The position numbers and the translations under genes are program-made. A DNA stretch of 64,000 bases. Origin: Stenogyne calaminthoides. Taxonomy: Eukaryota > Streptophyta > Magnoliopsida > Lamiales > Lamiaceae. The stretch's first letter is position 1, and every line of letters begins with the position of its first letter. Under the pieces are notes generated by a model. The model was not told the origin of the DNA and did no database searches. It saw only the letters and a list, made by a program, of their open reading frames with translations. This document shows, piece by piece, positions 46,405-57,320 of this stretch. The stretch is taken from assembly GCA_037126765.1 (NCBI GenBank), contig JBBCBC010000012.1:12958001-13022000 (forward strand). The letters are read 5' to 3'.

Positions 46405-47570
46405 TTGGAAGAAGACTATATGAACCAAAGAAAACCCAGAAGTGAGATTACCTTAAATGAGCTTAGAGGGCAAACCTCAGTGCCAACTGTACTAGATGAT
46501 ATACCAAACGATACACTTTCACAACCGGAGCCTCGTCATAGTGGGAGGGTTGTTAGACAGCCCGAGAGATTCAAGGGAATAGGAGAGTCCTTGGACTTGA
46601 TTCCAGGACAAGACGAATCAGACCCATGGATATATGACGAGGGACTCCAAGATAAGGATGCAGATTCTTGGCAAACAGCAATGAAAGCCGAAATGGGTTC
46701 TATGTTTCATAATAGAGTGTGGGAGCTAGTCGAACCACTTAATGGAGTCAAACCCATTGGATGCAAGTGGGTATATAAGAGGAAAAGAGGACCGGACGGG
46801 AAGGTTGAAACCTTTAAAGCAAGACTAGTGGCGAAAGGTTATACTCAGAAAGAAGGGATCGATTATGAGGAAACTTTTCGCCCGTAGCCATGCTTAAGTC
46901 CATCCGTATTCTCTTATCGATTGCTGCACATTTCGACTTTGAAATCTGGCAAATGGATGTCAAGACAGCTTTCCTTAACGGAAGTCTTGATAAAGAGATA
47001 TATGTGCAACAACCCCAAGGTTTCATTGAAACAGGCCAAGAACACCTAGTTTGTAAGCTCAAGAGGTCCATTTACGGACTCAAACAGGCATCCAGAGCTT
47101 GGAACCAAAGTTTTGATCATGTAATAAAGTCTTATGGGTTTGATCAAAACGATTTTGAAAGTTGTGTGCATAAAAGCGTGTCGGGACTGCATTGGTATTC
47201 TTAGTACTATACGTAGATGACATTGTGATCATCGGGAACGATGTGAAGTGTGATCAGACGTAAGGGCATGGCTTTCAAAATAGTTTGATATGAAAGACTT
47301 AGGGAAAGCCGGACACATCTTTGGGATCAAGATCACTCGAGATCGCAAGAAAAAGATGATCGGGTTATCGCAAGTTTCATACATAGACACTGTTTTGAAA
47401 CGCTTCAGCATGCAAGATTCCAAGAAAGGATTCATACCTTTCAGATTTGGAATCCATCTATCCAAGAAAATGTCCCCTAAGACGCAAAAGGAGATAGATG
47501 ATATGAAAGGCATTCCGTGTGCTTCGGCTGTCGGAAACCTTATGTATGCAATGCTGTGAACGAGACCGGA
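46405..47570 (+). pseudogene. Copia reverse transcriptase of the nested element, frame-broken
   Basis: The frame at 46405-46887 covers the linker and fingers: SWQTAMKAEMGSM, then IGCKWVYKRKRGPDGKV, FKARLVAKGYTQ and DYEETFRP. After a one-base shift, 46890-47204 carries the palm (QMDVKTAFLNGSLDKEIYVQQP, KLKRSIYGLKQASRAWN). The catalytic YVDD lies at 47210-47221, in yet another frame. The stretch 47290-47559 holds the thumb and connection (MKDLGKAGHIFGIKI, SAVGNLMYAML). Motif order and spacing are complete, so the domain was intact recently. Confidence 0.9.
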
Positions 47571-48183
47571 TATCTGTTTTTGCCATAGGGCATGGTAGCA
47601 AGATATCAAAGTAACCCAAGGAAAGCGCATTGGACGACAGTTAAAAACATTATGAAGTGTCTGAAAAGAACTCGGGATAGAATGTTGATTTATCAGTCAG
47701 ATACTCCAATCTCCATCGGCTACACGGACTCGGATTTCCAATCAGATATAGATTCCAGAAATTATCTGCCTCAGTTAGTGTGTTTCCATTTGGGAAGTGT
47801 AGCCATCAAATGGACGAGTGTGAAGCAGAAATGCATCACTGACTCAACAATGGGACTCGGGTAAGTAGCTGCTTGTGAAGCAGTGAAAGAACCGATTGGG
47901 TTCTAGATCTTCTTAGTGGACTTGGATGGTGTTCTGAATTTGTCTAGCAATATCTGCTAGGGGAAGTTGCAAATTCAAGAGAACCAAGAGTCCACGAGTC
48001 AAACAAACACATTAAAGGAAAGACATCTTATACGAGAAATCGTTAAGAGAGGAGATATGGATGTGGCAAATATTGCGTCTGAGGACAGCCTAGTAGATCC
48101 ATTCACAAAGCGTCTGCCTCTGAATACATTCGAGAGACATGTGAGTGGAATGGGTGTCAAGACCGTTGCCAATCTGCTTTGAG
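47571..48183 (+). pseudogene. Copia RNase H of the nested element, frame-broken
   Basis: The frame at 47592-47864 begins VARYQSNPRKAHWTTVKNIMKCLK and contains GYTDSDFQSDID, with the first catalytic Asp. The stretch 47967-48182 ends the polyprotein with HLIREIVKRGDMDVANIASE and DPFTKRLPLNTFERHVSGMG. Stops separate the two parts. It is followed within 100 bases by the polypurine tract. Confidence 0.88.
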
Positions 48184-48276
48184 TATAAGTGGGAGAAATT
48201 ATTAGGTTCGTGTAGGTGACATTAGATGTCACGGACTACTCGAGATGTGTTGTAGTATACTTAAAAGTAGACTTTG

Positions 48277-48292
48277 AGTATAAGTGGGAGAT
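48277..48292 (+). other. Polypurine tract of the nested Copia
   Basis: AGTATAAGTGGGAGAT directly precedes the 3' LTR. A second similar GAGTATAAGTGGGAGA lies at about 48181-48196, probably a duplicated tract. Confidence 0.8.
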
Positions 48293-50138
48293 TGTTGGGA
48301 TTATACTGAAAAGTATGCTTTTTACTTTGTATAATTGAAACTGAATTTTCAGACTTATTTACTGAAATAAATTGTTTATCACTGATGCTTTAAATATGAT
48401 TGAATGTTACATATATTTACTGCATAACTGTTCAATAATTCGTACGTGTTACACTGTAGTTAATTTAGTGATACCAGATCACAGAAGATTAAATTAACAG
48501 TCCCTTGTAACTAAAAGTACGCCATTCACGACCTAGATGGAAATGAACAACCATCGCGAAAGGTTGAGGTGTAAGGCTCAGATTGGTTTGTCTTGACCAA
48601 GAGATTACACTAGTGCATGACCGATCTATTTGAATAGGACCCCACAGGAGGATAAATTCTTCAGAACTGAACAAGGAAGAATTAAACCTCAGTGGTTCGT
48701 TGTTTCTTAACCTTCGTCCCTTAAATAGGATCATGTGAGATTGGTAACTATTGCTTTGACTTATCATGGGTAGCGAATCAGAGAGATTCAATACTTTTTT
48801 ATCTTGGGCAATATTATTGGTCACATGTGATTTCTAAGATTTAATACGAAGAATCGTGTGCAAGTACGCTTGCTTGATTTGCCCCCTTGGGAGGTTCATA
48901 AGTTTTATCATACCAAATCTTGCAAGTGGAATTAGTTTCTGGTATGGATAATAATGTTGAACCGTTCCTCGACCAAGGACAAAAGATATTAATTAACGGA
49001 AAGCTATTTCAGTGACTTGAATTAATTAATGGGCTAGATAATCTTAAACACGGGAAATAATGATCGGGAGCCATATTGACTCTAATATGGGTTAAGATGG
49101 ATGGTGCAATATTAATTATGTAGTGGGATTAATTAATATTTATGGGCTTGAATTATATTGTGGCTCAATATTAGATATTCAAGATCCATTAGAAGGTCCA
49201 ATCTTAATTCTCCTAAAGGCCCCCTGAGTAGCCCAACATATAGTCCAATAACTGAAAATGTGATTAAAATAAAATAAATATTGTTGCTTATATTTCCTCT
49301 AATTTTTCGAAATTTATGGATAAAAGAGGGAGAAAGATTTTCTTTGAATTTTGTTATGGAATGAAGATATGTATTCTTGGAATACAAGATTATCTCATTA
49401 AATTCAAGAAATCTCCCACTTGGTTATTCATAAGAGATATTTCTAAATTTTTGAAAATAGAGGGCAAGAAAGATTTTCTTGATTTTCTTGAAAAGATATT
49501 ATGGAAGATATGTATTTCTTGAAATACAAGAATATCTCATAAATTCAAGAAGATCCAAATCTTGGATTCTTGCATCATTAAATTTTCGAAAATATCCATA
49601 TTGTTGAGGAGGTGGGATTTTTGTGGAATATTTTAATTATGGGAAAAATAATATAAGGGATATATTCAAAATTTCTTGGTGACCAAGGAAAGTCTTTTCC
49701 CACATTGAAATATCACTAAAATTTCGACCACTCTCTCACCTATAAATAGGGGATGATTAGTCCATTCCCAAGTACAATTTCATGTGCTGGAAATATTAGC
49801 AAATCCACATAAGTTGTGCAACAAAGTTTATTTTTTCCTTTTGTTAATTGTTCGCGAGTATCCTTCCACCGGATTGTCGAGCAAGGGCTAAGGGAATACT
49901 TGGGAAGTCCTTTTGGTTAGTCCGTCCGACCAAAGCCACTGCCATCCGAAGAGGTACGTTCACGTAAACCCGTAGATTCCGCATGCGTAGGTTTTACGTG
50001 GCTTTTTATATGCATGATATGTTGTTGCAATTATTATTTGAATTAATATAGGATTAATTCATGCTAGTAATAATTAATGAATTAAATTTGTATTTAAATA
50101 TTCACCCCGAATAGATCTGTGTAACTCATTCCCCAACA
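48293..50138 (+). repeat. 3' LTR of the nested Copia
   Basis: 1846 bp, TATAAATAGG at 49741-49750. The region after ~600 bp matches the 5' LTR at about 98% by eye, while the first 400 bp show dense CAG/CTG-type differences. Confidence 0.95.
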
Positions 50139-51204
50139 CGTCTTTGTTCGGGTCGCCCGGCTTAGGTGCGACCTCTCGTAGGCACGGCCAAAATAAATGA
50201 AAATAAACGAATGAATGAAAAGCCACAAGGACATAAACATAATAAACCTGGTGGGGTGGGTAAAAGGACTACCCATAGATTCTTTGAGTAGCTCGCGAGA
50301 CTCCGGGTACCCAAGCATTTTCCTTTTTTTTCCGCCGCTGCTCTTTTTTTTTTTTTTTTTTTTACTGGGCCAAAAAATCGGGCCCACAAACTAAACATCC
50401 AACAGCCCAGGCCCACACATTAATCAGTCCAACTACTTGGGCCCCAATATTAATTAAACTCGGGCCCAATCATTTACTCAGCCCAAATTCAGGTAAAACC
50501 GGCCCGAACTCAGTATTTGCTCACGTTCACCCCTTATAATCAGGCCCATAGATCAGGATTAGATCAAACCGGTGTATACGTGTAGTGTCCCGCGACGGAC
50601 TCACCTCCCAATGCCGTAAATGCTCCAAGGCGGTGCCGTAAACTCGGGTTTCGATGTAGAGCCATGACGGAGCCGCGATGAAGCCGGGGGTGGCGCGGCC
50701 ACGCCACCCGGCGGCGCCGAGTGGGGCGCGAGGCGGACTTCGGCCGAGAACGGAGATAGGCGGCGCGAAAGGAAAGCAATGTCGCGTCGCAACCTGCGTC
50801 CGATTCATGGGCAACGAACGAGCAATCGGCGTTCTTCGAGTGTAAGCGGCGGTTTGCGCGATTCAAAGCTGGCCTCGTTTTTGGCGGCTGCGTGATGGTG
50901 GAGGCTTTTGCGGCTTGTGCCGATTTGAGGCGACAAGCGGCTCTGGTTCGGATGATTTTGGAGTGGTCGCACGCGAGCGTGGCGGCGTTGAAGCTTTGAG
51001 GCGGCGAAGTCGCGCGGCTCCACTACTGTTCTTCATCTTCCTCATCTCTCTTTTTTTGGTATGTATATCTGTATGTATATGTGGGTTTGTTGGTTGGATT
51101 TTTTTTGTTTGGGTTTTGTCGAAGATGACAGTGTTTGTTCTTGAGATTTTCTTGGGTTTTTTGAATTTCTTGTTGTTCTTGACGAACATCAACTTCAATC
51201 CTCA
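50139..51204 (-). other. Leader region of LARD copy 1
   Basis: On the minus strand this follows the primer-binding site. A pyrimidine/purine-biased leader (about 51000-51204) is shared with copy 2 near 62520-62720. The GC-rich part 50560-51000 differs strongly from copy 2 and carries overlapping open frames (for example 50527-50814) with no recognised domain. The stretch 50360-50510 has a cluster of GGGCCC and TGGGCC motifs. Confidence 0.6.
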
Positions 51205-51222
51205 CCCTCCTTCTAGCGCCAA
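51205..51222 (-). other. Primer-binding site of LARD copy 1
   Basis: The minus strand reads TTGGCGCTAGAAGGAGGG one base from the 5' LTR, a TGGCGC-type site as in Ty3/Gypsy elements; it is identical at 62726-62743 in copy 2. Confidence 0.8.
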
Positions 51223-51223
51223 T

Positions 51224-51612
51224 TGTTGACGGTCAAATATTTTACGATTCTGATGTGGCTTGTTGAATTTGACCACCAAACAAATAAGTAATCGAACAAG
51301 AACACTGCGGGAAGAATCGTAGTTCTTCCCTGAAATATGGGTTTTTGGTATATAAGTGGAATGAGGGAAACATTCCAGAGTTTTTTTTACAATGAAATGT
51401 GAGGTCCTTTATATAAAGAGGATCAGCACGACAAATCATAAGCATGACAAATCATTAAGCACGACAAATCATGTGCATAAAGCATGACAAAACATATGCG
51501 TAAGCACGACAAATCACGTGGTCTCGGTGGGACCTACTGACGTGTGATAATTCGTCTTGCTGACGTGTGATAAATCTAGTGATGCTGACGTGTGATAAAT
51601 CTGGTGACAACA
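51224..51612 (-). repeat. 5' LTR of LARD copy 1
   Basis: 389 bp, the same length as its partner at 36312-36700. Differences are mostly C/T transitions, without CAG/CTG collapse. Confidence 0.95.
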
Positions 51613-53911
51613 ATATTATAATAGGAGAAGTGCACTCACAAAATGCTGTCATGTGTCGGCTTTATTGTATCAACACGTGTCACCTTATTATATTAATAAA
51701 GTTTTTAATATATCATTTTTTACCATCTGACCTATTTCCTTCTCAGCGTAAAAGAAAAAAAAAAGGAAGTCTCACAAATGTTGCCAGGGGCCCCACTGCC
51801 TCTTCACCTATTTTCTTCTCTGCATCAAAAAAAAAATCTCACAAATGTCAGTCAGGGTGGCCGCGCACGGTGGCGATTTTACAGACGCAGCGGATGTGAC
51901 AAGGGATCTTAGAACGGCGACGATTTCATTCTGAATGACTTGCGATTCAGATGCGCATATCGTTGCAATGCACCTTAATTGCTATCGTCGTCGACTGTCC
52001 CCGTCGTACAGAGCTCTGCGCAATATACGAAGACATAGGAAAAGAAGAATGAGTCATAGTCATCGTTGCCGCAATAGAGAGGATTCTGAGTTAGCGAGGG
52101 TTTGTGATTTTGGGTTCGTTGAAAAATAAGAGATTATACAAACTATGAGAATATTGGCCACATAAATTGATTTCTTCGTCATGCCCTCTACATCGTGAGT
52201 TCTTAAAATTGATATATTGTTGTACAATTATATTTGAGTTCTTCATCTTGATTATTGTAACCTGAATAATTGTATATGGTTTCAATCAGGCAATTGATTT
52301 CATCTCAGTCCGTCTTTCCTTTGTCGTCATCAATAATCTGAAGGTAAGTCGATATATCTATATGATTCTTCTCTACTCCCCTAATTTCAGATATCGTTTT
52401 TTTTTTCATGGTAGTTCCATCATAATAGTTTTTCACTAGAATCTTCATTTTATTAAAAGTATCCAGCAACAAAGACTGATAAACAATGAAATGAAGGTGA
52501 AGATCTATAAAGATATGAAAGCGTCTAATAGTAGGGATTCATCCAGAAAAAGAAAACATATTTTATTTTCAATAGAAGGAACAAGTAAGAAAAACAGTAC
52601 TAAGCAACAATACTGGTGAATTTATAGCAATACGTAAGCGCTTAAACGAACACTACTTCATGGACTAAGTGTATTGCCTGTTAGTTTTTTCTATGAACAA
52701 ATAAAGTTCTTAACAATACTGAATTGGGAAAAGTTTCTTCTACAACTAAATTTTATAACATTAATAGAAGGGGAAAAGGATACCAAACTTAATTTTAAAC
52801 TGAGTGCACGATAAATAGCATCATAGCCTCAATCCCAAAGTAGCTCAAGAACAAGATGCATTTCATATCCAATTTGTAATCTCTTGCAATCCATTTATGT
52901 AGATCAGTTTTTCTACTTCTCTATGGTTACATTCAATCAATTCCATACAAACAACTTGATTTGTAGATTGTATAGAGATTCAGGAGTAGAGTTGGAAGTG
53001 AAACTGTACATAATTTATAAAAAGATTTGAAACTTGATTTGAGTTGGACCCATTAATTAATTATGCAAACAAATCTGGCCATTAGATTTCTCATGTGTAT
53101 AAGATTTCATGATTAATTTATTGTAAATAGTTTTTTAGCAATTCAATTTCTTGGAAAATATTTAGTGAGATTAAAGGTATTATGAGCGGTCTAGGAAGAT
53201 TAAAGAGAAGACTCAGAAAGATGGTTGGAAGAAGAACGAAGAGACAATTTCTTGATGAAAATCTCCATACATTTCTTAGATCTTGACTGATTTTTATATA
53301 TGTGTTCATTTTCCTTCAGGATATATTAATCACAAAAAAAATGGAATCTTGATTCAAGTATACTCTAATTACTGTGTAGCTGATTTTTTAATTTTCATTT
53401 TTGTTTATGTATTGTTCAATCTCGGTATTCAATTTTATCATACGCCTAAACAACTGTGATAAGTATACATGTTAAACGGTCATTTTCTCTATTCAGTCAT
53501 GTGATGTAGAATCCAGTGAGTTTTGAACTAAAATTTGTTTTGTATGCTAATTAAGAAGCTTACCTATACACGGGATGCAAATATCATATACCTTAGCATA
53601 TATCTCTCACACACACAAATCTAAAAATGACCTAAAACCGATAGAATGGAACTCAGTGACATTCATGATCACTTTCATTTTTCTTTGCAGTGTTAGTAAA
53701 CGGATCTTTCTTTTTTGAGAATTTGTAATTTTTTAGCAGAGTTAATGGTATATTGTATTTGCTTGGATTCAAATATAACATGTAGCATCCTTTCAAAAAA
53801 AATATATATGACATGTAGCACATACTGTAATTGAGACCACTGTTGATGATGATTGGGTTGCTCAATCAACCTCTTATGTTTTTTGACATTGTGGCTTCAT
53901 AAATCAAATCA
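51613..53911. other. Intergenic DNA, no gene recognised
   Basis: This is the right flank of LARD copy 1. A 65-codon frame at 51935-52129 is Arg-rich and unrecognised. AATCTGAAG/GTAAGT near 52334-52350 looks like a splice donor, so a short non-coding transcript is possible. The rest is AT-rich without signal. Confidence 0.4.
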
Positions 53912-54974
53912 AGTTTCGATGATAGTGCAATATTAATTATGTAGTAGGATTAATTAATATTTATGGGCTTGAATAATATTGTGACTCAATATTGATAATT
54001 CAAGGTTCATTGGAAGGTCCAATCTTAATTCTCCTAAAGGCCCCTCAAGTAGCCCAAGATAAAGTCCAATAACTGAAAAATGTGTTTGAAATAAAATAAA
54101 ATATTGTTGCCTATTTTTCCTTTAATTTTCGAAAATAAATAAATAAAAGAGGGAGAAAGATTTTCTTTGAATTTTGTTATGGAATGAGGATAAGTATTCT
54201 TGGAATACAAGTTTATCTCATTAAATTCAATAAATCTCCCACTTGGTTATTTATTGGAGTAATTTTTTAAAATTATGAATAAATAAGGAAGGAAATATTT
54301 TCTTGATTTTCTTTAAAAGATATTATGGAAGATATGTATTCTTGGAATACAAGAATATCTCATGAATTTAAGAAGATCCAAATCTTGGTTATCCTACTCC
54401 TTATTTTTCGAAAATATCCATAACAAGAGGAGGTGGAATTTTGTGGAATATTTTAATTATGGAGAAAATAATATATGAGATATATTCAAGATTTCTTGGA
54501 GATCAATAAAAAGATTTTCCCATATTATTTTCTACTAAATTTCGACCACCACCCTTAGTATATATAGGGGATGAACTCTTCATCCCAAATGTAATTCCAT
54601 GTGTTGGAAAAAAATTAAAAATTCACAAAGGTGGTGCAACATAATTTTATTTTCCTTTTGTTAATTGTTCGCGAGTATCCTTCCACCGGATTGTTGAACA
54701 AGGACAAGAGAATATTTGAGAAGGCTCTTTGGGTTTGTTCGTGTGAACGGGATATCCATCTTCTCAACGGTTGTCACTCCAAGAGGTTAGTTCACGTAAA
54801 CTCCTAGCAATTCCGCATGGGTAGGATTTATGTGACTTGTTTATATGCATGATTTGTTGTTGGATTATTATTTGAATTAATATATGATTAATTCATGCTA
54901 GTAATAATTGTTAGAATTAAATTTGTATTTAAATATTCACCCCGTATAGATCCGGGCAATTAATTCCCTAACAG
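53912..54974 (+). repeat. 5'-truncated LTR of the nested-Copia family
   Basis: About 1.06 kb matching the last ~1.04 kb of the LTRs at 41055 and 48293, from TGCAATATTAATTATGTAG to CCCTAACA, more diverged (older). The TATA-like TATATAGGGG is at 54561. No internal region follows; plus-strand Gypsy gag sequence starts right after. Confidence 0.9.
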
Positions 54975-56000
54975 TCTATGCATAACTGTTTAGGTTCGCA
55001 GGTCGTCTTCCTGCCTCAGCAACCTGATAATAATCGGTCTGTGGGCATACTCGAGACAGTCAAAGCCCTACAGGAACGACTTGATAACTAAGGCGATCAA
55101 CAAACACCGCCTATTCTCCTGACCTTACCATTGGGACCCATTATGATGCTCGCTTTGGTGCAAGTGAAAAGAAATACCACCTCACTGGACCGCTACAATG
55201 GCGAGTCCGACCCTAGGGCGCATATGGCAAAATACTCCTCCTACATGGCATCCATGGGGGCAACGGTCGCGACCATGTGTCGTCTGTTCCAACTAACCCT
55301 AGAGGACTGAGCTCATCGATAGTTCACCTTGTTGGCTCTGATGTCAATCGAGTCATTCCATCATTTGGGGCAGTTATTCCTGAGTCAATTCGCCACCATG
55401 GCCCCTCGGTCGGCGACCAAGCAATGCCTGGAGAATGTTAGGCAAGATAATGATGAAACCGAAAGCGAGATTGTAGATAAGCTTATCTTGAGAGTGTAGA
55501 TAAGCTCATCTCAGAAGGAGAGACCCTTAGCGACGAGGCCAAAGTACTTGGGGCAGTTGGCGGCCTCAAGACTAACACCAAGGTATGGAAACTATTGAAC
55601 ACACAGTATACCATATCTTATACCGATTTCAAACTTCGAGCATGGAATATGATCCATAATGTCAGGCTCCTCGCCTCGAGATTTGGCGAAAAGGCGAAAG
55701 CAGCAAGCCCAAAGAATCAGGTTGCCTATAAGAAGCTAAATACACAGTACAAGGTGCCAAGCACTTTCAAGTCGTTCAATGAAGGCATCAATGTAAAAAT
55801 CCTAGAAGTATTAAACATCTCGCCAGGGCACATGTTCAATCAGATAATGGACACACAACTGCTCAACCAGCCAAGAAAGATCATCAAGAAGTCGGGCAAG
55901 ATGAACTCGAACATGTACTGTCACTACCATGAAAGCATCAGGCACAACACAAGTGTTTTGATTCTCCACTCGTTTGAGAAGTCGCTGAACCGTCCGGGCC
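54975..56000 (+). pseudogene. Gypsy gag fragment, plus strand
   Basis: Translated segments show Ty3/Gypsy (Tat/Athila-like) Gag: a GILETVKALQERL stretch near 55041, TSLDRYNGESDPRAHMAKY near 55178-55234, then a QLFLSQFA capsid motif near 55370. A CHYHESIRHNTS segment near 55920-55950 corresponds to the Gag C-terminal Cys/His region. Stops near 55090, 55309 and 55496 break the frame. The left end is cut by the Copia LTR at 54974, and the right end changes into minus-strand gag sequence near 56000. It would have encoded the structural protein of a Gypsy element; the fragment is not functional. Confidence 0.75.
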
Positions 56001-56583
56001 AGCACCGCAACCTGAACATCGCGATGGTCCCCAGCAGGGAAGGCCACCTGTGGGTCGCCGTGGTGGACAGCCGAGCCTCTCGGCAATTCGTCATGATGTA
56101 TGTTCAAAGCCAACGCGAGGTCGCGCTGCACCTAGTCATCGTGTCGAGGCTGAGACTGAGCCTCATCCTCGACGACCATCGGAACCTTTTGAGCCCCCAG
56201 GTCCCCGAGACGGTTGAACACATTGTCCGACCCTGTCGGTTTCTCCAGGAGTCGGTAGTTTCGGACGATAGCGTGTTTCGCCGGGTCGTAAGCAAGTTGG
56301 CGGTCTTTTCGATAAGGTCACCCTTACCCTTAGAGTTTCCGGTATTGTGGGCGGTCTTTTTGACCGGAGGCTACCCCTCCTCGCCGTCAAAGGTGAGACA
56401 TTTCTTGTTGAGAATGGCCATTACGGCCTTTGCGTCTTCTGGTGTTTGGACTAGGTTCCACCAGTTAGGAGTGATCGCTAGGGCCGCGGGGCGGGTGCGT
56501 TGTGAGTTTAGGGAAGCTTCGACACCATCGCGGGCATCCGTTTCGTGTCCGGTAGTGTTACCTTGATTGATCGCCATTGCCAA
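56000..56583 (-). pseudogene. Gypsy gag N-terminal fragment, minus strand
   Basis: On the minus strand the frame from the ATG at 56581-56583 reads MAMAINQGNTTGHE and continues with TPNWWNLVQTPEDAKAVMA, then frame-broken Gly/Arg-rich sequence and a NRLGDLGAQ-like stretch near 56190. It lies about 55 bases inside a Gypsy primer-binding site, where gag begins. Facing it on the opposite strand is another gag fragment, so the two lie tail to tail. Confidence 0.6.
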
Positions 56584-56638
56584 ATGAATGAGATCGAGTG
56601 GGTCTTCTTAAGAATTTAGGAACAATTCAACATAAAAG

Positions 56639-56659
56639 TTTCCCACTGACGGCGCCAAT
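56639..56659 (-). other. Gypsy primer-binding site
   Basis: The minus strand contains TTGGCGCCGTCAGTGGGAA, the common TGGCGCCGT-type site of plant Gypsy elements. Confidence 0.8.
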
Positions 56660-56662
56660 TAT

Positions 56663-57320
56663 TGTAATTTGTTTATTTTAAGTTAATATAACAATAATTC
56701 TTAGTGAATTCAGTGAAGGTAGACGATCAAAATAGGAAGCAGACACGAGTATTTGTTACCCAGTTTGTCTTGTAAAGAAGACTACGTCTGGGGGCGTCCA
56801 AACCAAGAATTGGTATAATATATTTGCCTAAGGTTCTAAAAGTTTCAACCTTTTACAAGTGTGGTCATATAGGCATATTTATACTATGATTTCAGCCTCT
56901 TGGGCGGGAATTTACATAAGGAAAAGTGCCCTAAAAGGGGCTTCAATCCCGGAGTCCGCCGATTTCGCGTAGCCGGGTCAAAGGTCGTCGTCTTTATTGC
57001 GCGCTAATCGTGGGGCGGACTTTGGGGGCGGATCTCGTGGCTTGCCGGGTGCTTCCTTTGACTATCGAGGTATGCGACTTATGTTGATGCAAGTAACTTC
57101 CGGCCTGAAGGTCTATAATGCAAGTCGCCTTGTGACCTGTGCTGATCTTGTAAGTCGCCTCGCAACCTACTGCCTATGTGGCCTGGGTAGGGTGCATTTC
57201 GCCTTGATGGATGAGTTGACCACATGGTCATTTATCCCCAGGTTGCTTTAAATGGCGTTGGGGAGACGAATTGTCATTCATGCGACTAAACCAGGGGTTG
57301 GGTTTATCCATGCTACAACA
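56663..57320 (-). repeat. Probable 5' LTR of the minus-strand Gypsy fragment
   Basis: The segment starts TGTAATTTG next to the primer-binding site and can end at CTACAACA (57320), giving TG...CA ends on both strands and ~658 bp. No second copy is in the window, so the outer end is a guess. Confidence 0.45.

Larger units (their letters stand above)
41055..50138 (+). mobile_element. Ty1/Copia element nested in LARD copy 1, nearly complete
   Basis: LTRs (41055-42855 and 48293-50138) read TGTTGGGATTATAC...CCCCAACA and are flanked by a perfect CGTCT target duplication (41050-41054 and 50139-50143). LARD copy 2 shows the uninterrupted sequence TTCGTCTTTGTTCGGG at 61538-61553, which confirms the insertion. 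Internally there is a long leader, then gag, protease, integrase, reverse transcriptase and RNase H on the plus strand in Copia order, and a polypurine tract. Most domains are readable for 100 codons or more, then switch frame. This is the best preserved autonomous-type element in the window. It must be younger than LARD copy 1. Confidence 0.95.
36312..51612 (-). mobile_element. Non-coding LTR retrotransposon (LARD-like, Gypsy/Tat-type signals), copy 1, interrupted by a Copia
   Basis: LTRs of exactly 389 bp (36312-36700 and 51224-51612) are flanked by a perfect ATATT target duplication (36307-36311 and 51613-51617). A TGGCGC-type primer-binding site (51205-51222) and the polypurine tract (36701-36718) put it on the minus strand. 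After subtracting the Copia at 41055-50138 and its duplicated 5 bp, the element is about 6.2 kb. I found no gag or pol motif. The interior is a leader region, a GC-rich block and then several tandem-repeat arrays. Large non-coding LTR elements of this kind (LARDs) rely on proteins from autonomous relatives. The two LTRs show nine differences by eye (about 97.7% identity). The Tat affinity rests on the priming sites and on the known habit of that lineage to carry tandem repeats, so it is moderate. Confidence 0.9.

Noticed and set aside
55595..56566. 323-codon open frame as a novel protein
   Set aside because: The first part is Gypsy gag and the second part is antisense to another gag fragment with its own primer-binding site.
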